This document shows positions 24,460 to 33,419 of a stretch of 64,000 nucleotides of DNA, in pieces. A program made the translations under genes and the position numbers. The notes beneath the pieces are model-generated. The model did no database searches, was not told the origin of the DNA, and worked only from the letters and a program-made list of their open reading frames with translations. Numbering within the stretch: position 1 is the first letter of the stretch; each line of letters opens with the position of its first letter. Origin of the DNA: Rhizobium sp. SSA_523 (GTDB taxonomy: Bacteria; Pseudomonadota; Alphaproteobacteria; Rhizobiales; Rhizobiaceae); the NCBI RefSeq assembly GCF_030435705.1, contig NZ_CP129381.1, positions 1,116,001 through 1,180,000 on the forward strand, read 5' to 3'.

Positions 24460-26526
24460 ATGACGGCATATCTTGAAAAGCTCAATGACAGGCAGCGTCT
24501 GGCTGTGGAGCATGGTGTCGGCCCGGAAAAGGGCGTCATCGGCGGTCCCTTGCTGATCATTGCCGGTGCGGGCTCCGGCAAGACGAATACGCTGGCGCAC
24601 CGGGTGGCCCATCTCATCGTCAACGGCGCGGATCCCCGGCGGATTCTGTTGATGACATTTTCGCGCCGCGCCGCCTCGGAAATGGGTCGACGGGTGGAGC
24701 GCATCTGCCGGCAGGTTCTGGGAGACAATGCCGCAATCATGACCGATGCTCTCGCCTGGGCCGGCACGTTTCACGGGATCGGTGCGCGCCTCCTGCGCAT
24801 CTATTCCGAGCAGATCGGCCTCGATGTCGATTTTACCATCCATGATCGCGAAGACAGCGCCGACCTGATGAACCTCGTGCGCCACGAGCTCGGCTTTTCC
24901 AAGACCGAAAGCCGCTTTCCGACCAAGGGCACCTGCCTTGCGATCTATTCGCGCGTCGTCAATTCCGAGAGCCCGATCCATGCGGTGCTGAAATCCGCCT
25001 ATCCCTGGGCGGTCGGCTGGGAAGCGCAGTTGAAACAGCTTTTCGCCGCTTATGTGGATGCCAAGCAGGCCCAGAATGTCCTCGATTACGATGACCTCCT
25101 GCTTTACTGGGCGCAGGTCATGTCCGATCCTGATCTGGCCGAGGATATTGGCGGGCGCTTCGATCACGTGCTCGTGGATGAATATCAGGACACCAACCGG
25201 CTCCAGGCCTCCATCCTGCTCGGTCTGAAACCGGCCGGCCGGGGCCTGACCGTGGTCGGCGACGATGCCCAGTCGATCTATTCCTTCCGGGCCGCGACGG
25301 TGCGCAATATCCTGGATTTTCCTGCGTCCTTCTCGCCCGATCCTGCCGATGTCATCACGCTTGACCGCAATTACCGCTCGACACAGCCAATCCTGGCCGC
25401 CGCCAACGGCGTCATCGATCTTGCCCGCGAGAGGTTCACCAAGAACCTGTGGACCGAGCGGCAGTCGGAGCAGCGTCCGCTCCTGGTCACCGTCAAGGAC
25501 GAGACGGACCAGGCCGGTTACATCGTCGAGCAGGTTCTGGCCAATCGCGAAGTCGGCATGCCGCTGAAGCAGCAGGCCGTGCTGTTTCGCACCTCCAGCC
25601 ATAGCGGCACGCTCGAAGTGGAACTCACCCGCCGCAATATTCCCTTCGTGAAATTCGGCGGCCTGAAATTCCTCGACAGCGCGCATGTGAAGGATCTGCT
25701 GGCGACCATCCGCTTCGCCCAGAACCCGCGCGATCGCGTGGCCGGGTTCCGTCTCCTTCAGATGCTGCCGGGAATCGGACCGCAGACGGCCGCTCGCATC
25801 CTCGACACGATCGCACAGGATCCGGAGCCCCTCCACTCGCTGTCCGAAATTCCGGCGCCGCCCAAGACCGGCGAGGATTGGCCGGCCTTCATTGCGCTGC
25901 TGTCTGGCCTTCGCAAGGCGGACGGCGGTTGGCCAGGCGAGATCGGCCTGGCTCGGCAGTGGTATGAACCGCATCTCGACCGCATTCACGAGGATGCCGA
26001 TACGCGCAAGGGCGACCTTCTGCAATTGGAGCAGATCGCAGGTGGCTATCCGAGCCGCGAACGCTTCCTGACCGAACTGACGCTCGATCCACCGGATGCG
26101 ACGAGCGATCAGGCCGGCGTACCGCTGCGCGATGAAGACTATCTGATCCTCTCGACCATTCATTCCGCCAAGGGGCAGGAATGGCGGGCGGTCTTCTTGC
26201 TCAACGTGGTCGACGGCTGCATTCCCTCTGATCTGGGCGCCGGCACGACGGCCGAACTGGAGGAGGAGCGGCGCCTGCTCTATGTCGGCATGACAAGGGC
26301 GCGGGACAATCTTTCCCTCATCACGCCGCAGCGGTTCTTCACGCATGGGCAGAATGCCCAGGGCGACCGGCATGTCTATGCGTCCCGCACGCGGTTCATC
26401 CCGGCGACGCTGCTGCAGTTTTTCGAGGCGACCAGCTGGCCGAAACTATCGGCGGCCGCCGCCGAGCGCAGCGCCCGGCAGATCAGGATCGATGTCGGCG
26501 CGCGCATGCGCGGCATGTGGCAATAG
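24460..26526 (+). CDS. UvrD/Rep-type ATP-dependent DNA helicase
   Basis: A 688-residue superfamily 1A helicase. Visible motifs: Q-motif region LNDRQRLAVEHG, motif I AGAGSGKT (35-42), motif Ia LMTFSRRAASEM, motif II VDEYQDTNRLQ, motif III GDDAQSIYSFRAA, motif IV LDRNYRST, motif V STIHSAKGQEW and motif VI LLYVGMTRARDNL. It translocates 3'-5' on single-stranded DNA and unwinds duplexes in repair or recombination. The length is close to UvrD/PcrA, but the C-terminal tail differs, so it is probably an accessory UvrD paralogue. It is first in an operon with the SRAP and polymerase genes, downstream of a LexA box. Confidence 0.94.
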   Translation: MTAYLEKLNDRQRLAVEHGVGPEKGVIGGPLLIIAGAGSGKTNTLAHRVAHLIVNGADPRRILLMTFSRRAASEMGRRVERICRQVLGDNAAIMTDALAWAGTFHGIGARLLRIYSEQIGLDVDFTIHDREDSADLMNLVRHELGFSKTESRFPTKGTCLAIYSRVVNSESPIHAVLKSAYPWAVGWEAQLKQLFAAYVDAKQAQNVLDYDDLLLYWAQVMSDPDLAEDIGGRFDHVLVDEYQDTNRLQASILLGLKPAGRGLTVVGDDAQSIYSFRAATVRNILDFPASFSPDPADVITLDRNYRSTQPILAAANGVIDLARERFTKNLWTERQSEQRPLLVTVKDETDQAGYIVEQVLANREVGMPLKQQAVLFRTSSHSGTLEVELTRRNIPFVKFGGLKFLDSAHVKDLLATIRFAQNPRDRVAGFRLLQMLPGIGPQTAARILDTIAQDPEPLHSLSEIPAPPKTGEDWPAFIALLSGLRKADGGWPGEIGLARQWYEPHLDRIHEDADTRKGDLLQLEQIAGGYPSRERFLTELTLDPPDATSDQAGVPLRDEDYLILSTIHSAKGQEWRAVFLLNVVDGCIPSDLGAGTTAELEEERRLLYVGMTRARDNLSLITPQRFFTHGQNAQGDRHVYASRTRFIPATLLQFFEATSWPKLSAAAAERSARQIRIDVGARMRGMWQ

Positions 26527-26539
26527 CAGGAGAAGGTGC

Positions 26540-27211
26540 TTGTGCAATCTCTATAACATCACCACGACCCGGGAAGCCGTGCTGGCCTTCACCAGAGCGC
26601 TGACCGATCGGGCCGGCTGGAACGCTCCCTCGCTGGATGTCTATCCCGGCACGCTGGCCCCCATTGTTCGCCAGAGCGCCGACGGCAGTCGAGAGATCGC
26701 CAGTGCCACCTGGGGCATGCCGACGCCACCGGCCTTCATCAAGGGCAATTACGATCCCGGCGTCACCAATATCCGCAATGTCAATTCGCCGCATTGGCGC
26801 CGCTGGCTTGCGCCCGCCAGCCGGTGCGTCGTGCCCTTCACCTCCTTTGCCGAACCGGATCCCGCCGCCAAACAGCCGGGCGGTCGAACGCCGAATGCCT
26901 GGTTCGCCGGCGATGAGAGCCGTCCCCTGATGTTTTTTGCCGGCTTCTGGACCGCCTGGAAGGGGGTTCGCAAGGTGCGGGACGGAGAGCGGCAATACGA
27001 ACTCTACGGCTTCATGACCACGGCACCGAATGCCGTCGTCGCGCCAATCCACCCGAAGGCCATGCCCGCCATACTGAAAACGCCCGAGGAGGTTGATCTT
27101 TGGCTGACCGGCGAATGGGACGCTGTGAGACATCTCCAGCGGCCGCTTCCGGATGACGGGCTCGTCCTGGTCGAGCCGCCCGCATCCATCGGAGCCGATC
27201 GTTTGCCGTGA
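26540..27211 (+). CDS. yedK: SOS-response-associated peptidase (SRAP, YedK/HMCES family)
   Basis: A 223-residue SRAP protein. The family forms a thiazolidine crosslink to abasic sites in single-stranded DNA through Cys2 exposed by loss of Met1. Only the TTG at 26540 puts Cys directly after the initiator (then NLYN), and AGGAG precedes it by about 8 bases, so this start is strongly favoured over longer open-frame starts. Other conserved residues are the Asn in NIRNVNS, the Glu in FTSFAEPD and the His in VAPIHPKAMPAIL. It lies 13 bases after the helicase and overlaps the polymerase start by 4 bases. Confidence 0.92.
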   Translation: MCNLYNITTTREAVLAFTRALTDRAGWNAPSLDVYPGTLAPIVRQSADGSREIASATWGMPTPPAFIKGNYDPGVTNIRNVNSPHWRRWLAPASRCVVPFTSFAEPDPAAKQPGGRTPNAWFAGDESRPLMFFAGFWTAWKGVRKVRDGERQYELYGFMTTAPNAVVAPIHPKAMPAILKTPEEVDLWLTGEWDAVRHLQRPLPDDGLVLVEPPASIGADRLP

Positions 27212-28341
27212 CTGTGGGCACCTTGGTCGAGAACAGGCAGAGTGACGGACGCGGCGATCCGCTGCAGGCGGGAGCAAGCGTGCGAAAGATCATCCATGTC
27301 GACATGGATGCCTTCTACGCCTCCGTCGAGCAGAGGGACAATCCGGACCTGCGCGGCAAGCCGGTGGCCGTCGGTGGCTCGGCGGCGCGCGGCGTCGTGG
27401 CGGCAGCCAGCTACGAGGCGCGCGCTTTCGGCGTCCGCTCGGCCCTGCCATCGGTCACGGCCAAGAGGCGGTGTCCGGATCTCATCTTCGTCAAGCCGCG
27501 CTTCGAGGTCTATCGTGCCGTCTCGGCGCAGATCCGCGCAATTTTTGCCGAACATACCGATCTCATCGAGCCCCTCTCCCTGGACGAGGCCTATCTCGAT
27601 GTCACGCAGAACAAGCTCAATATTGCGATCGCCACCGAAATCGCGCGGATGATCCGGGCGCGAATCCTCGAGGTTACCGGGCTGAATGCCTCGGCAGGCA
27701 TTTCCTATTGCAAGTTCCTGGCGAAGATGGCCAGCGACATCAACAAGCCGAACGGACAGGCGGTCATCACGCCGAAGATAGGACCGGAGTTCGTCGCGCA
27801 ACTGCCGGTCAAGACATTCCATGGCGTCGGCCCGGCGACCGCCGCCAAGATGGAGCAGCTGGGCATACTGACGGGCGCCGACTTGCGCGCCAAATCGCTG
27901 GAGTTTCTCCAGGCACATTTCGGCAAATCCGGTGGATGGTATTACAGGATTTCCCGCGGCATCGACGAGCGCCCCGTCCAGCCGAACAGGCCGCGAAAAT
28001 CCGTCGGTGCGGAAGATACATTCATGACCGATATCCTCGCGCTGATACCGGCCCAGGCCGAGTTGTCACCGCTTTCGGAGAAGGTCTGGTCCCATTGCGC
28101 CGCCAAGGCGATCAGCGGGCGCACCGTCACACTTAAGGTGAAATTCTCGGATTTCCAGCAATTGACCCGCAGCCGGACCTTTGCAAGGCCGATTGCGAGC
28201 CAGTCCGCCCTTCTGGAGGCGGCAAGCGGGCTGCTTGCGGATGTCTTTCCGGTGGAAAAGCCGATCCGGCTGCTCGGGATCACCCTCTCCTCGCTGGACC
28301 AGGGGGAAGATCGCGCAGAAGGGCAGCTCGCTTTGTTCTGA
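27208..28341 (+). CDS. dinB: DNA polymerase IV (translesion, Y family)
   Basis: A 377-residue Y-family polymerase. The catalytic carboxylates are in HVDMDAFYASVEQRD (about residue 30) and PLSLDEAYLDVT (about 130). SAGISYCKFLAKMASDINKP and the helix-hairpin-helix TFHGVGPATAAKMEQLGI follow. The extreme C-terminus, QLALF, is a beta-clamp-binding motif. The GTG at 27208 overlaps the SRAP stop (GTGA), giving translational coupling; the first 26 residues are an extension relative to E. coli DinB, and a later start is possible. Position behind a LexA box fits SOS induction. Confidence 0.95.
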   Translation: MTVGTLVENRQSDGRGDPLQAGASVRKIIHVDMDAFYASVEQRDNPDLRGKPVAVGGSAARGVVAAASYEARAFGVRSALPSVTAKRRCPDLIFVKPRFEVYRAVSAQIRAIFAEHTDLIEPLSLDEAYLDVTQNKLNIAIATEIARMIRARILEVTGLNASAGISYCKFLAKMASDINKPNGQAVITPKIGPEFVAQLPVKTFHGVGPATAAKMEQLGILTGADLRAKSLEFLQAHFGKSGGWYYRISRGIDERPVQPNRPRKSVGAEDTFMTDILALIPAQAELSPLSEKVWSHCAAKAISGRTVTLKVKFSDFQQLTRSRTFARPIASQSALLEAASGLLADVFPVEKPIRLLGITLSSLDQGEDRAEGQLALF

Positions 28342-28352
28342 CGCCTTTCTTC

Positions 28353-28366
28353 CCAGCCCCGGCTGG
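28353..28366. terminator. possible terminator between convergent genes
   Basis: CCAGCC-CC-GGCTGG, a 14-bp palindrome 11 bases after dinB and 17 bases before the end of the opposite gene. A hairpin could form with a short loop; there is no T-run. Confidence 0.3.
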
Positions 28367-28383
28367 AGAACCATCCTCGGGCT

Positions 28384-30249
28384 TCAGGGATCCTGCTTCG
28401 GCCGCTCGAATGTCCCGACCAGCTCTCCTTCGGCCAGAACATGACCGTTCATGGCCGCCAGAACGGCGTCGCGCTTGGCACCCGGCTCCAGGCCAAGCGT
28501 TTCGACATCCAGGGCAAAGACCTGGAAATGGTAGTGATGGGCCGGATCGCCAACCGGCGGTTTCGGACCGGTATAGCCCGTGGAGCCCTGGCTATTGGCG
28601 CCCTGCTTGAGACCCTTCGGCGCCACCAGGATCGGCTCGGTCGGAAGACCCTCGCGCAGGCTCGTGACATTTGCGGGAATGTCATAGGCGATCCAGTGGA
28701 CGAAGGGTTTCGGGGACTTGGAATCCGGATCGTCCACGATCACGACGAAGGACTTGGTCCCCTCCGGCGCGCCGCTCCAGTCGAGCTTCGGCGAGGCATT
28801 GTCCCCATCGGCGGCATGCGGCAGAGGAATGGCCGCATCTGCGGCAAAGCCGGAACGAACGGTGAGGCTCCGGCTGTCACGCGGATCGACAAGCTCCATG
28901 GCGATCTTGGAGTCGATCATCTCTTCGACCACATTCGGCGTCGCGGCATCCGGCTTTGCGGCCGTCTGATTGCCTGGCGCAGGCGATGCGGCGGCTGCTC
29001 CTTCCTTTGCGTCATGGCTGACCCGGTAGATCACGCCATTGCTGTCGTCCGCGACATAGAGGGCGCCATCCTTGCCGACGGCAATGCCGGCCAGCCGCGC
29101 GAGATAGCCATAGCTGCCATCCTGCTGGCGGATCAGGAAGCCCTGCAGGAAATGCTCGGCGCCGACCGGCTCACCGTTTTCGAACTTGATGCGCAGCACT
29201 TCATAGCCGCTGGGCGGACGGCGATTCCACGAGCCCCGCATCGCCACGAAAGCATCGCCCCGATACTCCTCCGGGAAGGCCTGGCCGTCGTAAAACGCCA
29301 TCTGCATCGGCGCGCTGTGAGCGGTGTAGCCGATCTGCGGCTCCGTCGACTGCTTGGCCCATTGGTCCAGCGTCATTCCTTCCGGCGGATTGTCCTGCGG
29401 GTTGAACTCGCCCATACCATAGACATAGGGCCAGCCGTATTTCTTCCCCTGCTCTATGCGATTGACCTCTTCGACCTGCTCCTCGTCGCCGAGCCAGTCG
29501 ATACCGTGGTCGAAACCGTAAAGGGCGCCCGTGCTCGGCTCCCAGTCAAAGCCGATCGTATTGCGCAGGCCGCTGGCGAAAATGCTGCGCGAGCTGCCAT
29601 CCTTTTCGGCGCGCAGCATCGTGGCATTTTCCGGATTGCTTTCGTCGCACGCATTGCAGGTGCTGCCAACGGAGATATACAGCTTGTCATCCGGACCGAT
29701 CGCCAGCGTGCGATTGGGGTGCTGGCCGGAATCCGGCAGGTCGTTGATGATGCGGGTCAGTTCGCCGAATGTCCCGTCTTCCTTCACTTCGGCTTTGTAG
29801 ACATCGTTGACCGTGACCAGGAACACCGTGTTTCCATCGAAGGCGATGCCGTGCATGCCGGGCCGGCTTGCCACTGTCTGAACGCTTTCCGCCTTTCCGT
29901 CCTTATCCTCGTCTTTCAGCATGATCACGTCGCCGACCGATCGGCGCGTCGCATAGAGCGTTCCGCGATCGGACACGGCCAACATGCGCGGATTGACCAG
30001 ATCGCGGGCAAACACGTCCACTTTGAAACCGGCAGGCGCCTTGATCAGGTCGGCCAGCTCCCGGTCGTCCCGAATCTCAATCTTGCGCGGCTCCAGGATA
30101 GATCCTTCGATGACCACATCCGAATATTCGCCCACTTTTTCCTGCGGCTGCGGCTGCGCCTGCGCGAGCGAGGAGGATGCCAGGAGGCCTGCGGCGGGAA
30201 GCAGTGCGGCGGGAACGAGGAAGGAAAGGCAAGCGAGACGGATGGGCAT
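28384..30249 (-). CDS. PQQ-type sugar dehydrogenase fused to a YbhB/PEBP domain
   Basis: A 621-residue exported protein. The signal peptide ends near SLAQA. Residues 70-430 form a beta-propeller like soluble PQQ glucose/sorbosone dehydrogenases (LVNPRMLAVSDRGTLYATRR, HPNRTLAIGPDDKLYISVGS, SRSIFASGLRNTIGFDWEP, YGWPYVYG). A low-complexity Ala/Pro linker (about 435-460) leads to a YbhB/YbcL (Raf-kinase-inhibitor-like) domain at about 465-618: PKLDWSGAPEGTKSFVVIVD, FVHWIAYDIP, TGYTGPKPP, HHYHFQVFALD. The two domains are normally separate proteins. Where PQQ would come from is not shown in this window; the sugar substrate is unknown. Confidence 0.9.
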   Translation of the reverse strand: MPIRLACLSFLVPAALLPAAGLLASSSLAQAQPQPQEKVGEYSDVVIEGSILEPRKIEIRDDRELADLIKAPAGFKVDVFARDLVNPRMLAVSDRGTLYATRRSVGDVIMLKDEDKDGKAESVQTVASRPGMHGIAFDGNTVFLVTVNDVYKAEVKEDGTFGELTRIINDLPDSGQHPNRTLAIGPDDKLYISVGSTCNACDESNPENATMLRAEKDGSSRSIFASGLRNTIGFDWEPSTGALYGFDHGIDWLGDEEQVEEVNRIEQGKKYGWPYVYGMGEFNPQDNPPEGMTLDQWAKQSTEPQIGYTAHSAPMQMAFYDGQAFPEEYRGDAFVAMRGSWNRRPPSGYEVLRIKFENGEPVGAEHFLQGFLIRQQDGSYGYLARLAGIAVGKDGALYVADDSNGVIYRVSHDAKEGAAAASPAPGNQTAAKPDAATPNVVEEMIDSKIAMELVDPRDSRSLTVRSGFAADAAIPLPHAADGDNASPKLDWSGAPEGTKSFVVIVDDPDSKSPKPFVHWIAYDIPANVTSLREGLPTEPILVAPKGLKQGANSQGSTGYTGPKPPVGDPAHHYHFQVFALDVETLGLEPGAKRDAVLAAMNGHVLAEGELVGTFERPKQDP

Positions 30250-30478
30250 TGGCGGCTCCTGAAGCGCGGACGGATGCCCCCCAACCCCGCAGACATGCCA
30301 TAGTTCCGGCCGCAGTTGAGATGCCCTCGATAAGATCGACGCCGCCCGCCTCGTGCCTCAAGCGCGCAGCTGAGCCTTTGGACAGGCTGGCGGGATCGCC
30401 GCGCGAACCGGTGAAGAGGGCGAGCCGCATCAGCAGCGGGGAAAGGCAGCCGGACTGCCTTCCCCCTCGGATGCTTGG

Positions 30479-32077
30479 TCAGGCGGCGCCAGGCCGGTTG
30501 ATCGTCAGGAAGTGACGGACAACCGGCTTTTCCGGCCCCATGTGACAGGCGAGAACCTTGCCCTGCAGATCGGCATCGGCATTGGAAACCCGCTTGTGCT
30601 GACGCAGGTGCTCCGCCCAGGATTCCACCATGAACCATTCGACAATCTTTTCCGGATCCGCCGAATCTTCGGTCACGCCCCAGCCATAGGCACCATCGCG
30701 CCGACGTTCCCTCGACAGGTGATCGATGGCATGCAGGAAGGCGCTGCGATGCTGTTTCTCCACCCTGTATTCGATCAGGATGAGCACCGGGCCGCGATCA
30801 TGGGCGATCGGCTCCGCCACGAGCGGTTCCGGCCAGTGGTTCGAAGGAACCATGTCCGCGTCGCCGGCGGGAAGCTTGATGCGATGCATGATGAAGCCTG
30901 CAACGAACAGGCCGACAGCGCCGATGACGAGGGTCGCCTGGATGCCGACAGCCTCGCCGACGGCACCCCAGCCGAGGCTACCGGCGGTCATGGCGCCGTT
31001 GAACACCGTAAGATAGACGGCAAGGCCACGCCCCCGCACCCAGTTCGGCAGGACGGATTGAGCGGCGCCGTTCAGCGTCGTCAGGGCCGTGATCCAGGCG
31101 CCGCCCAGAAACAGCAGGACGATGATGGCAACCCATTTCGGCGGAGCCGCGGCAAGGACGCCCATGACGGCGGCGGTCACGATTGCAGCCAGAAGAAGCA
31201 GTCCATCCGCATTGAGCCGATCGCGCAGCTTCGGCATTACCAGTGCCCCTCCGATTGCACCGGCGCCGACGGAGCCGAGAAGAACGCCGTAGAAGCTGGC
31301 ATCGCCATCAAGAAGCTGCCGGGCAACGAGCGGAAGAAGCGCCCAGACGGCACTGGCAAAGGCGAAGAAGATGGCGGCCCGCAGGAGAACAATATGCAGC
31401 GGTCTGCTCGCACGGGTATAACGCAGGCCGGCACGAAAGGCGCCGAAGAAATTTTCCTGCAGAGCGTCGTTGGCATTCTTGGCCCTTGGCCACCAGACCA
31501 GCGCCGCGATGACGATGAAATAGCTCGCCACATCCGCGCCATAGGTGATGCCCGCGCCGAAGCCTGCCAGAAGTAGGCCGCCCGCGGCCGGGCCGATGGA
31601 GCGGGCAATGTTGATGCCGAGCGAATTGAGCGCCACGGCGCTCTTTACATCCTCGCGTTTGACGAGTTCCGGCACGATCGCCTGCCAGGTCGGCCCCATC
31701 AGAGCCGCACCAATCCCGCCGAGAAAGGTGAGACCGATCAGCGCGCTGACCGAGAGCATGCCGGTCTGCGCGAGGACCATCAGCGACAGGCTGACCGAGG
31801 CGAGCAGGATCTGCACGGCGATGAGAAATTTCCGGCGGTCGAGAATATCCGTGAGGACTCCGGCCGGAATGGCAAGGAGGAAGATCGGCAGGGTGCCGGC
31901 TGCCTGGACCATGGCGACAGCGGCCGGCGAGGCGGAAAGATCCGTCATCAGCCAGGAACTGGCGACGTCGCGCATGAAGCTGCCGGTATTGCCGAGGACT
32001 GTCGCGGCCCAGAGGACCGCGAAGACAGGCTGTGCGAGCGGAGCGAATGTGCCTCCTGATGTCTTTGCGGTATTCAT
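30479..32077 (-). CDS. MFS transporter (MFS_3 type) with C-terminal cytosolic domain
   Basis: A 532-residue protein. The first 410 residues contain about 12 membrane helices of the enterobactin-exporter-like MFS_3 group (FAVLWAATVLGNTGSFMRDV, then LPIFLLAIPAGVLTDILDRR). The last 110 or so residues form a soluble domain (VLILIEYRVEKQHRSAFLHA, EKIVEWFMVESWAEHLRQHK) resembling an antibiotic-biosynthesis-monooxygenase fold; this extension is usual in the subfamily. It is probably a drug or small-molecule exporter. Its ATG overlaps the stop of the DoxX gene (ATGA), so both are one transcript. Confidence 0.92.
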   Translation of the reverse strand: MNTAKTSGGTFAPLAQPVFAVLWAATVLGNTGSFMRDVASSWLMTDLSASPAAVAMVQAAGTLPIFLLAIPAGVLTDILDRRKFLIAVQILLASVSLSLMVLAQTGMLSVSALIGLTFLGGIGAALMGPTWQAIVPELVKREDVKSAVALNSLGINIARSIGPAAGGLLLAGFGAGITYGADVASYFIVIAALVWWPRAKNANDALQENFFGAFRAGLRYTRASRPLHIVLLRAAIFFAFASAVWALLPLVARQLLDGDASFYGVLLGSVGAGAIGGALVMPKLRDRLNADGLLLLAAIVTAAVMGVLAAAPPKWVAIIVLLFLGGAWITALTTLNGAAQSVLPNWVRGRGLAVYLTVFNGAMTAGSLGWGAVGEAVGIQATLVIGAVGLFVAGFIMHRIKLPAGDADMVPSNHWPEPLVAEPIAHDRGPVLILIEYRVEKQHRSAFLHAIDHLSRERRRDGAYGWGVTEDSADPEKIVEWFMVESWAEHLRQHKRVSNADADLQGKVLACHMGPEKPVVRHFLTINRPGAA

Positions 32078-32517
32078 CGATCGGTTTCCTTGGTCAGATC
32101 AAGCGCGGCAACGATGACGAAGGCGCCGGCGAGCCCGATATGTTCGAAGAAGGCATTGGTCGCCATCATGCGATCCATCCCGGGAGCCATCTCCCAGAAG
32201 CGCAGGGCGATGAGCGTTGCCAGAAGGGTGAAGCCCGCAAGGGCCAGTGCGCCGAGCCAGCGCAACAGGCCGGACACCACCATGGCCGAGGCCACCAGCT
32301 CGAACAGGATGACGGCGACGGCAAAGCCTGCGGCCGGATGAAGGCCAAAATGCTCCATTTCCGCCATCGCGCCATTGAAATCGAAGATCTTGGTGAGCGG
32401 TCCCTGGATATAGGCCGCGCAAAGGGCGAGAAGTGAAACGGTCTTCGTGACGGGGGACCGGACGAGCCTTGCCAGGCGGCTGCGGCCGGGCGACACGATG
32501 GGCGCTTGGTAGGTCAT
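32074..32517 (-). CDS. DoxX-family membrane protein
   Basis: A 147-residue protein with four hydrophobic segments (SLLALCAAYIQGPLTKIFDF, AAGFAVAVILFELVASAMVV, WLGALALAGFTLLATLIAL, then HIGLAGAFVIVAALDL), the DoxX pattern. The function of most bacterial DoxX proteins is poorly defined; links to thiol/oxidative stress are known for some. The start at 32517 has AGGAGC upstream; the frame stays open 33 codons further but those residues are not family-like. It precedes and overlaps the MFS exporter gene. Confidence 0.85.
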   Translation of the reverse strand: MTYQAPIVSPGRSRLARLVRSPVTKTVSLLALCAAYIQGPLTKIFDFNGAMAEMEHFGLHPAAGFAVAVILFELVASAMVVSGLLRWLGALALAGFTLLATLIALRFWEMAPGMDRMMATNAFFEHIGLAGAFVIVAALDLTKETDR

Positions 32518-32599
32518 ATCTGCTCCTGCAGGTTCGCCGGTCGGCTGTGGCGAGCGGCTGCTTTCGATGGAGACATGCTGATCGAGATCAGCTCCCTCG

Positions 32600-32630
32600 A
32601 CAATTGCGATAATCATTGGGAATTTGTTGC
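32600..32630. promoter_or_regulatory. candidate LysR-regulon site before DoxX-MFS operon
   Basis: ACAATTGC (32600-32607) followed by GGAATTTGTTGC (32619-32630), 83-113 bases before the DoxX start. The same two words, ACAATTGC and GGAATTTG, recur before the alpha/beta hydrolase at 36504-36546. No other gene-like feature lies in the 212-base gap. Confidence 0.4.
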
Positions 32631-32729
32631 GCTTCGCGAAACAGTAGTACAGTAGTGCTGCATGCCGATCTGCGGACAGGAGAGGACTGGCATTGGCAGT
32701 CCCTCTCCTGCCCTTGAATTTGCAACAGT

Positions 32730-33419
32730 TTACTTCGCCGGGTTCGGCCCGATCCGCTTGCCGTGCTTCACACGCTCTTCAGCGCCGTGGACCATGGTAT
32801 AGGCATAGTCGATGCCCATGCCATAGGCGCCGGAATGCTCCTTCACCAGCGTGGTGACCGCGTCATAGGTTTCCTTGTGCGCCCAGTCGCGCTGCCATTC
32901 GAGCAGGACCTGCTGCCAGGTCACAGGGATCACGCCAGCCTGTACCATACGGTCCATGGCGCGATTATGGGCTTCGAGCGAAGTTCCTCCGGAAGCATCG
33001 GCCACCATGTAGATCTCGTAGTCTGCAACATCATGAAGCGCCGAAAGAGCGAAGGTCGTGTTGCAGACCTCGGTCCAGAGACCGGAGACGACGATCTTCT
33101 TGCGGCCTGTCGCCGCGTTTTTCGCCAGCGCATCCCGAACATTCTGGTCATCCCAGGAATTCATGGAAGTGCGCTCAAGAATGTCATTCTCCGGAAACAC
33201 GGCCAGCAGTTCAGGGAAGGTGTTGCCGGAGAAGCTTTGCGTCTCGACCGTGGTGATCGTCGTCGGAATGTCGAAGATCCTTGCTGCCTTTGCCAGGCCG
33301 ACGACATTGTTCTTGAGCGTCTGGCGGTCGATCGACTGGACGCCGAAGGCCATTTGCGGCTGCTGGTCGATGAAAATGAGCTGGCTGTTGGCGGGGGTCA
33401 GGACTTGGAGCTTGGACAT
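32730..33419 (-). CDS. isochorismatase-like cysteine hydrolase (YcaC type)
   Basis: A 229-residue protein of the isochorismatase superfamily. The catalytic Asp18 is in LIFIDQQPQM and the nucleophile Cys119 in GLWTEVCNTTFALSAL. The MNSWDDQNV and GGTSLEAHNRAMDRM regions match YcaC-like hydrolases, whose substrate is not established. GAGG lies 9 bases before the ATG. It is divergent from a LysR gene, with repeated TTGCAA-type words between them, and is probably controlled by it together with the neighbouring DoxX/MFS and alpha/beta-hydrolase genes. Confidence 0.92.
   Translation of the reverse strand: MSKLQVLTPANSQLIFIDQQPQMAFGVQSIDRQTLKNNVVGLAKAARIFDIPTTITTVETQSFSGNTFPELLAVFPENDILERTSMNSWDDQNVRDALAKNAATGRKKIVVSGLWTEVCNTTFALSALHDVADYEIYMVADASGGTSLEAHNRAMDRMVQAGVIPVTWQQVLLEWQRDWAHKETYDAVTTLVKEHSGAYGMGIDYAYTMVHGAEERVKHGKRIGPNPAK

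Noticed and set aside
24316..26373. 685-codon open frame opposite the helicase gene
   Set aside because: The plus strand encodes every superfamily 1 helicase motif in order; the opposite frame has no family similarity and no ribosome site.
28441..30303. 620-codon open frame opposite the PQQ/PEBP fusion gene
   Set aside because: The minus strand carries a signal peptide and two complete domains; the plus frame is rich in Arg, His and Gly without structure.
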